Source: Burkholderiales bacterium
GTDB lineage: Bacteria; Pseudomonadota; Gammaproteobacteria; Burkholderiales; SG8-41
Direction of reading: 5' to 3'
Length of the DNA stretch: 6,222 nucleotides
Assembly: GCA_019746155.1 (NCBI GenBank)
Contig: JAIESJ010000071.1
Location: forward strand, 1-6,222
Shown here: in pieces, positions 1 through 6,222 of the stretch
How the letters are laid out: each line of letters begins with the position of its first letter
Numbering within the stretch: the stretch's first letter is position 1
Position numbers and translations under genes: made by a program
Notes under the pieces: model-generated
Seen by the model: only the letters and a program-made list of their open reading frames with translations
Told to the model about the DNA's origin: nothing
Database searches by the model: none

Positions 1-105
1 ATGCTCGGCAGGGAACTGGTGCTGGCACGCATCGCCGGGATTTACCGCCAGTATGTGGCCAATGTCGATGCACCGGAATTTCCGGGGCGGCAGGCAACGG
101 CGTAG
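1..105 (+). CDS. 3' end of an unidentified gene (partial)
   Basis: Frame 1 is open from the first base and closes with TAG at 103-105, giving 34 residues that end in ...FPGRQATA. The first codon in the window is ATG, but the gene most likely begins upstream and is cut by the window edge. The visible tail includes ELVLARIAGIYRQYV, which looks like an amphipathic helix, followed by a short polar end. This is too little to identify a family, and I do not recognise it. The stop lies only 3 nt before the ATG of the DUF62 gene on the same strand, so the two are probably co-transcribed and perhaps translationally coupled. Codon use is GC-rich, as in the neighbours. Confidence 0.6.
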   Translation: MLGRELVLARIAGIYRQYVANVDAPEFPGRQATA

Positions 106-108
106 GCC

Positions 109-840
109 ATGTTTATCTATCTGTTTACCGACTATGGTTCAAGCGATCTCTATGTCGGCCAGATCAAGTCGGTGCTGCATCAGCATGCCCCCGACGCGCA
201 AGTCATCGACCTGCTGCACGAAGTGCCGGCATACAACATCAAGGCCGGAGCGCACCTGCTCGCGGCGCTGGCGCATCAGTTGCCGCCGGACAGCGTGACT
301 GTCGCGGTGGTCGATCCCGGCGTGGGCGGTGTGCGTGCGCCGGTAATGATGCGTGCCGATGGCAGATGGTTTGTGGGGCCCGACAACGGGCTCATGTCGG
401 TCGTTGCCGCCCGCGCCGGAAACGCGCAGATATTTCCGATCACCTGGACGCCCAAGAAGCTCTCCGCTTCGTTTCACGGGCGTGACTTGTTCGCGCCGGT
501 GGCGGGGCGTATCGCGGGCGGCGGGCTGTGCGCGGAGCAATTGCAAAAGAAACCGCGGCTTGACGTCGAGTTCGGCGCGGATGATCTTCCTGAGGTGATC
601 TATATCGACCATTACGGCAACGGGTTTACCGGACTGCGCGCGAACGGCGTTTCACGCGATGCGCTCATCGTCGTCGACAACCGGCGCATCGGCCATGCAC
701 GGGTGTTTTCGGAAGTCCCGGCGGGTGAGGTGTTCTGGTACGAGAACAGTCTGGGCCTGGTCGAAATCGCCGCCAATTCGGCAAGTGCGGCAGGCAAGCT
801 CGGCCTCCAGACCGGTCAGCCGCTTAGCCTCGCCGCATGA
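109..840 (+). CDS. SAM hydroxide adenosyltransferase (DUF62 / SAM hydrolase family)
   Basis: The 243-residue protein belongs to the DUF62 family, whose characterised members hydrolyse S-adenosylmethionine to adenosine and L-methionine; relatives are the fluorinase and chlorinase. Visible N-terminal domain motifs are FTDYGSSDLYVG at residues 6-17, VDPGVGGVR at 68-76, PDNGL at 91-95 and SFHGRDLFAPVA at 121-132. The Asp-Arg-His set that the family uses to activate water is present as D69, R76 and H123. The C-terminal beta-barrel domain shows IDHYGNGFTGL (166-176) and YENSLGLVEIAAN (211-223), the usual end-of-protein signature. No signal peptide or membrane segment is seen, so it should be cytosolic. 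The length is slightly below the usual 250-280 residues but both domains are complete. The start at 109 is the first in-frame start after the upstream TAG, and MFIYLFTDYG matches the usual family N-terminus; no strong Shine-Dalgarno is visible, consistent with coupling to the upstream gene. The physiological role of such enzymes in proteobacteria is poorly known, perhaps SAM turnover. Confidence 0.93.
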   Translation: MFIYLFTDYGSSDLYVGQIKSVLHQHAPDAQVIDLLHEVPAYNIKAGAHLLAALAHQLPPDSVTVAVVDPGVGGVRAPVMMRADGRWFVGPDNGLMSVVAARAGNAQIFPITWTPKKLSASFHGRDLFAPVAGRIAGGGLCAEQLQKKPRLDVEFGADDLPEVIYIDHYGNGFTGLRANGVSRDALIVVDNRRIGHARVFSEVPAGEVFWYENSLGLVEIAANSASAAGKLGLQTGQPLSLAA

Positions 841-855
841 ATAAATAATATTTTT

Positions 856-966
856 TTGATCGAGCGCATCGAGCCGCTCGTCTCGGAGCTGCAGCAGACC
901 GGCAGCATCGGCGCGCGGGCCAAGGACCGGCTCACGCTGTACGAGCTTTTTTTCAAGCAGGCATGA
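856..966 (+). CDS. small orphan reading frame, possible gene remnant or small protein
   Basis: The frame is the same as the DUF62 gene and is open from just after its TGA (841) to TGA at 964-966. From TTG856 it would encode 36 residues, with IERIEPLVSELQ, GSIGARAKDRL and TLYELFFKQA as landmarks. 33 of 36 third codon positions are G or C, as in the real genes here, so this stretch looks translated or recently translated. No ATG exists in this frame and no Shine-Dalgarno is seen, so TTG856 is only a possible start. An ATG at 837-839 overlaps the DUF62 stop as ATGA but reads M-N-K-stop; a +1 shift at its TAA would join it to this frame. It could therefore be a small protein with a weak start, a frameshifted small gene, or the 3' remnant of a deleted gene. 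I do not recognise a family. It is the only gene-like content between 841 and 996. Confidence 0.35.
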   Translation: MIERIEPLVSELQQTGSIGARAKDRLTLYELFFKQA

Positions 967-996
967 CTCCGATCATATTCGCAGGCGTCAATCGCG

Positions 997-2268
997 CTAA
1001 GCGATGAGGATCACGCGGTAATCGTTGACGTTGGTGCGCGTGGGGCCGGTGACGACGAGGTCGCCGAGCGCGCTGAAGAAGCCGTAGCCGTCGTTGTTTT
1101 CCAGCAGTTTGCCGGCGCGCAATTTCTTTTTTTCAGCGCGCTTCAAGGAGTCGGGCGTGAGGATGGCGCCGGCGTTGTCTTCCGAGCCGTCGATGCCGTC
1201 GGTGTCGGCGGCCAGCGCGTGGATGCCTTCCGCGCCGTCGAGATCAATCGCAAGCGAGAGCAGGAATTCCGCGCAGCGCCCGCCGCGCCCGCTGCCTTTC
1301 ACCGTCACCGTGCATTCGCCGCCGGAGATCAACGCCACCGGCGGCTGCCACGGCAGGCCATGCTGCTTCACCTCGCGCGCCAGCGCGCCGTAGACCTTGG
1401 CCACTTCGCGCGCCTCACCCGTCACGGAATCGCCGAGGATCGCGGGATGAATGTCGCGCGCGATGAAGAATTGCGCCGCATTTTGCAGCGCGGCCTGCGC
1501 GGTGGCGATGACACGGTTTTCCACGCGCCTGAAAATCCTGTCGCCGGGCTTGGGCGTTTCGGGGATCTCGCCTTGGGCGCCGCGCGCGAGATGCTCGACC
1601 ACCGCTTTCGGTGCCTGCACCTCGTAGCGCTTGATGATGTCGAGCGCATCCTGGTAGGTTGTCGGGTCGGGCGCGCACGGGCCGGAGGCGATGTGAGTCG
1701 GATCGTCGCCGGTCACGTCCGAGATCACCAGCGCCAGTACCGGCGCCCTGCATGCCGCGGCAAGCCTGCCGCCCTGGATCGCCGACAGGTGCTTCCTGAC
1801 CGTGTTCATGTCCTGAATCGGGGCCCCTGACATAAGTAGTTGTTTTGTAATTGTTTTTAGATCGGCCATGGCGAGGCCCTCGACCGGCAGCGAGAGCAGG
1901 CTGGAGCCGCCGCCGGAAATGAGCGCGAGCAGCAGGTCGTCCTTGGTGAGGGTTTTCACGCGGCGCAGGATTTCCTGCGCGGCTTTCTCGCCGGATTCGT
2001 CGGGCACCGGATGCCCGGCCTCGATCACCGTGATGCGGTTGGTGAGCAGTCCGTGCTGATAGCGCGTGATGACCAGGCCGTCGAGTGGCGCATCGGCCGG
2101 CCAGTTCTGCTCCACCGCAAGCGCCATGGATGCAGCGGCTTTACCCGCGCCGATGACCAGCGTTCTGCCTTTGGGCGGCTTGGGCAGATGTGGCGGCACG
2201 ATCTGCAACGGATCGGCGGCGGCAAGCGCCGCCTGGAAGCTGCCGAGTAAAAGTTCGCGTGGCGTCAT
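997..2268 (-). CDS. ttuD: glycerate 2-kinase, MOFRL family (TtuD/GckA class)
   Basis: The 423-residue protein belongs to the class of glycerate kinases that phosphorylate D-glycerate to 2-phosphoglycerate with ATP, feeding glyoxylate- or tartronate-derived carbon into lower glycolysis. Homologues are often mislabelled hydroxypyruvate reductase. Visible in order: an N-terminal Rossmann-like domain with VIGAGKAAASMA (38-49), the glycine-rich loop ISGGGSSLL (117-125), VRKHLSAIQGGRLA (157-170), SDVTGDDPTHIASGP (183-197), and then the C-terminal MOFRL domain with LISGGE (313-318), GRGGRCAEF (327-335), ADTDGIDGSEDNAGA (354-368) and TGPTRTNVND (407-416). All family blocks are present and the length is typical. 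It is cytosolic. I chose ATG at 2268-2266; a TTG one codon upstream (2271) is equally in frame and neither has a clear Shine-Dalgarno. It is convergent with the DUF62 gene and lies 132 nt downstream of uvrA. One odd point is a 12-codon AT-rich patch at 1828-1863. Confidence 0.93.
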   Translation of the reverse strand: MTPRELLLGSFQAALAAADPLQIVPPHLPKPPKGRTLVIGAGKAAASMALAVEQNWPADAPLDGLVITRYQHGLLTNRITVIEAGHPVPDESGEKAAQEILRRVKTLTKDDLLLALISGGGSSLLSLPVEGLAMADLKTITKQLLMSGAPIQDMNTVRKHLSAIQGGRLAAACRAPVLALVISDVTGDDPTHIASGPCAPDPTTYQDALDIIKRYEVQAPKAVVEHLARGAQGEIPETPKPGDRIFRRVENRVIATAQAALQNAAQFFIARDIHPAILGDSVTGEAREVAKVYGALAREVKQHGLPWQPPVALISGGECTVTVKGSGRGGRCAEFLLSLAIDLDGAEGIHALAADTDGIDGSEDNAGAILTPDSLKRAEKKKLRAGKLLENNDGYGFFSALGDLVVTGPTRTNVNDYRVILIA

Positions 2269-2296
2269 CAAATATTAGTTCATTGAAAAATCATTG

Positions 2297-2383
2297 GCCA
2301 CAGAGTTCACAGAGACAAGGCACAACGCGCTGCGATCTTATGCATGAGGTTACTTTCTCCGTGGGCTCCGTGTTCTCTGTGGC
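2297..2383. repeat. imperfect inverted repeat made of 9-nt-period CTCYGTG units
   Basis: The left arm at 2297-2316 and right arm at 2364-2383 pair at 16 of 20 positions, with a perfect 9-bp end (GCCACAGAG with CTCTGTGGC) and a 47-nt loop. The arms are themselves internally repetitive. The right side holds CTCCGTG at 2357-2363, CTCCGTG at 2366-2372 and CTCTGTG at 2375-2381. The left side holds the complement CACAGAG twice, at 2299-2305 and 2308-2314. From memory, CTCTGTG/CACAGAG repeats of this type recur between genes in many environmental bacteria. It sits between the uvrA stop and the glycerate kinase start. In the transcript from uvrA it could fold and is followed by a short U run (complement of 2286-2290), so it may act as a poor terminator or an RNA-stabilising structure. 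Confidence 0.75.
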
Positions 2384-2400
2384 AAAAAGGTTTGATTTTA

Positions 2401-5283
<2,883 letters not shown>

Positions 5284-5310
5284 GCAGTAACGGGAGAAAT
5301 TAACCCAAAC

Positions 5311-5326
5311 CTGTTAATATACCCAA
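5311..5326 (-). promoter_or_regulatory. candidate LexA (SOS) box upstream of uvrA
   Basis: CTGTTAATATACCCAA matches the proteobacterial LexA consensus CTGTATATATATACAG at 11 of 16 positions, with a perfect CTGT half and a weak right half (CCCAA). It lies 28 nt before the uvrA start and overlaps the predicted -10, the expected repressor position. E. coli uvrA is a known LexA target. The degenerate right half keeps this tentative. Confidence 0.35.
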
Positions 5327-5345
5327 CTTTGACGTCAATTCCCAA
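5316..5345 (-). promoter_or_regulatory. candidate sigma-70 promoter for uvrA
   Basis: Read on the minus strand, TTGGGA (5345-5340, 4 of 6 to the -35 consensus) and TATATT (5321-5316, 5 of 6 to the -10 consensus) are separated by 18 nt. Transcription would start roughly 25 nt before the GTG of uvrA. The -10 overlaps the LexA-like site. The call rests only on motif matching in the short, AT-rich divergent spacer. Confidence 0.45.
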
Positions 5346-5356
5346 TCTGTTTTAAC
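5329..5356 (+). promoter_or_regulatory. candidate sigma-70 promoter for the yajR-type gene
   Basis: TTGACG at 5329-5334 (5 of 6 to -35) is followed after 16 nt by TTTAAC at 5351-5356 (4 of 6 to -10). The start of transcription would fall only about 10 nt before ATG 5373, giving a very short leader. No Shine-Dalgarno is visible, which fits a short or nearly leaderless mRNA. The -35 hexamer is half of the TTGACGTCAA palindrome. Confidence 0.4.
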
Positions 5357-5372
5357 CGTTACTTCGCAGTCC

Positions 5373-6222
5373 ATGCCTCACAGCGATCGAATGAGTCCCC
5401 AGGAGCTGCGCGCAAGCATCGGCCTGTCCGGGATTTTCGGGCTGCGCATGCTGGGCATGTTCGTGATCCTGCCGGTGTTCGCGATTTACGCCGAACAGCT
5501 ACCCGGCGGCAACAACCTGACGCTGGTCGGCATCGCCATCGGCGCTTACGGCCTTACCCAGGCGATCCTGCAGATCCCGTTCGGCTGGTGGTCGGACCGC
5601 CACGGCCGCAAGCCGGTGATCTACGCCGGCCTGCTGATTTTTGCGCTGGGCAGCTTCGTCGCCGCGCTCGGCCACCATATCTATGTAGTCATCTTCGGAC
5701 GCGTGTTGCAGGGCGCCGGCGCGATTTCAGCGGCGGTGATGGCCATGGCGGCCGACCTAACGCGCGACGAGCACCGCGCCAAGGCGATGGCGATGATCGG
5801 CTCGACCATAGGCGCGACGTTCGCGCTGTCGCTCGTCATCAGCCCCTGGCTGAACCGGCTGATCGGGGTGCCGGGCATCTTCGTCCTGACCGGTATTCTT
5901 GCGCTCGCCGCCATGTATGTGGTCAATCGCGTCATACCCGACGTGCCCGAGGTGCCACATCCCCGGGACCAGGATGGCTTAAGCCAGTTCCGGCGCGTGA
6001 TCGTGGATCCGCAGCTCATGCGCCTGAATTTCGGGATTCTCGCGCTGCAGGCGGTGCTGATGGCGCTGTTCATTGCCGTGCCGTTCTCGCTGCGCTCGGC
6101 CGGGCTCGATGTGGCGCATCACTGGCAGGTCTATCTGCCGGTGATGATCGGATCGTTCGTGCTGATGCTGCCGCCGTTACTCAGGGCGAAGAAGGCGAGC
6201 CAGGTGAAGGCGGTATTCATCG
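5373..6222 (+). CDS. yajR: YajR-type major facilitator superfamily transporter (5' part, cut by window end)
   Basis: The frame is open from ATG 5373 to the window end, 283 codons, with the C-terminal part missing. It closely follows E. coli YajR, an inner-membrane MFS proton-driven transporter of unsettled substrate. Matches include MSPQELRASIGL (7-18), LRMLGMFVILPVF (24-36), IGAYGLTQAILQIPFG (56-71), motif A GWWSDRHGRKP (71-81) with D75 and R80, and GRVLQGAGAISAAVMAMAADLTRDEHRAKAMAMIG (109-143), which is motif B plus the following loop. About eight membrane segments can be seen, near 17-37, 50-70, 82-100, 101-126, 137-160, 165-187, 217-239 and 250-272, with the long cytoplasmic loop 188-216 between halves. 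I cannot see whether it carries the C-terminal YAM domain of YajR. ATG 5373 gives an N-terminus about as long as E. coli's; ATG 5391 is the alternative. It is divergent from uvrA, sharing an 89-nt control region. Confidence 0.9.
   Translation, partial: MPHSDRMSPQELRASIGLSGIFGLRMLGMFVILPVFAIYAEQLPGGNNLTLVGIAIGAYGLTQAILQIPFGWWSDRHGRKPVIYAGLLIFALGSFVAALGHHIYVVIFGRVLQGAGAISAAVMAMAADLTRDEHRAKAMAMIGSTIGATFALSLVISPWLNRLIGVPGIFVLTGILALAAMYVVNRVIPDVPEVPHPRDQDGLSQFRRVIVDPQLMRLNFGILALQAVLMALFIAVPFSLRSAGLDVAHHWQVYLPVMIGSFVLMLPPLLRAKKASQVKAVFI

Larger units (their letters stand above)
5286..5363. repeat. inverted CCGTTACT pair flanking the uvrA/yajR divergent spacer
   Basis: AGTAACGG at 5286-5293 is the exact complement of CCGTTACT at 5356-5363. 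Each gene therefore has CCGTTACT in its own sense strand just before its start: 2 nt before GTG for uvrA and 9 nt before ATG for the transporter. Both copies are also preceded by a TTAA. The two copies mark the outer edges of the control region. Confidence 0.5.

Noticed and set aside
841..858. T7 run after the DUF62 stop as an intrinsic terminator
   Set aside because: No GC-rich hairpin stands directly before the T run; the preceding sequence is AT-rich and unstructured.
991..1005. Small hairpin ATCGC-gctaa-GCGAT at the end of the glycerate kinase gene as a terminator
   Set aside because: The stem is only 5 bp and no T run follows it on either strand, so an intrinsic terminator cannot be supported.
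1219..1830. 203-codon + strand frame within the glycerate kinase gene
   Set aside because: It is antisense to a gene with all family motifs, has Arg/His-rich low-information translation and no separate start signal.
5681..6073. 130-codon minus strand frame inside the transporter gene
   Set aside because: It is antisense to a well-matched YajR-type coding region; low-complexity Ser/Arg/Ile composition and no supporting signal.

Overview
The window is GC-rich proteobacterial chromosome with dense, ordinary housekeeping genes. The best guess is Betaproteobacteria or a close relative. This rests on the strong resemblance of its UvrA and YajR-type proteins to proteobacterial family members, the uvrA / MFS-transporter divergent pair, and GC-biased third codon positions. 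The taxon is an inference from recalled families, not from a search.

Layout: (1) Bases 1-105 hold the 3' end of an unidentified + strand gene. It is followed 3 nt later by a complete SAM hydroxide adenosyltransferase (DUF62 family) gene at 109-840. (2) Bases 841-966 hold an AT-rich junction and then a short, strongly coding-like + strand reading frame of 36 codons with no good start; it may be a small gene or a gene remnant. (3) On the minus strand, 2268-997 encodes a MOFRL-type glycerate 2-kinase (TtuD/GckA class), convergent with the genes of region 1. (4) The 2272-2400 spacer carries a long imperfect inverted repeat built from a CTCYGTG unit with a 9-nt period. (5) The minus strand 5283-2401 encodes a complete UvrA, the DNA-damage recognition ATPase of nucleotide excision repair. 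(6) The 89-nt intergenic region 5284-5372 is a compact divergent promoter region. It has a LexA-like site, a perfect TTGACGTCAA palindrome, and a CCGTTACT element repeated in both 5' leaders. (7) From 5373 to the window end, a YajR-type MFS transporter runs on the + strand and is cut by the window edge.

The genes do not form one pathway. uvrA and yajR share a control region. ttuD lies downstream of uvrA in the same orientation but is separated from it by the repeat. The DUF62 gene probably shares a transcript with the truncated gene before it. I see no mobile element, CRISPR array, rRNA or tRNA, and no convincing novel multi-gene system. The points most worth a second look are the orphan reading frame at 841-966, the structured repeat at 2297-2383 and the symmetric uvrA/yajR control region.
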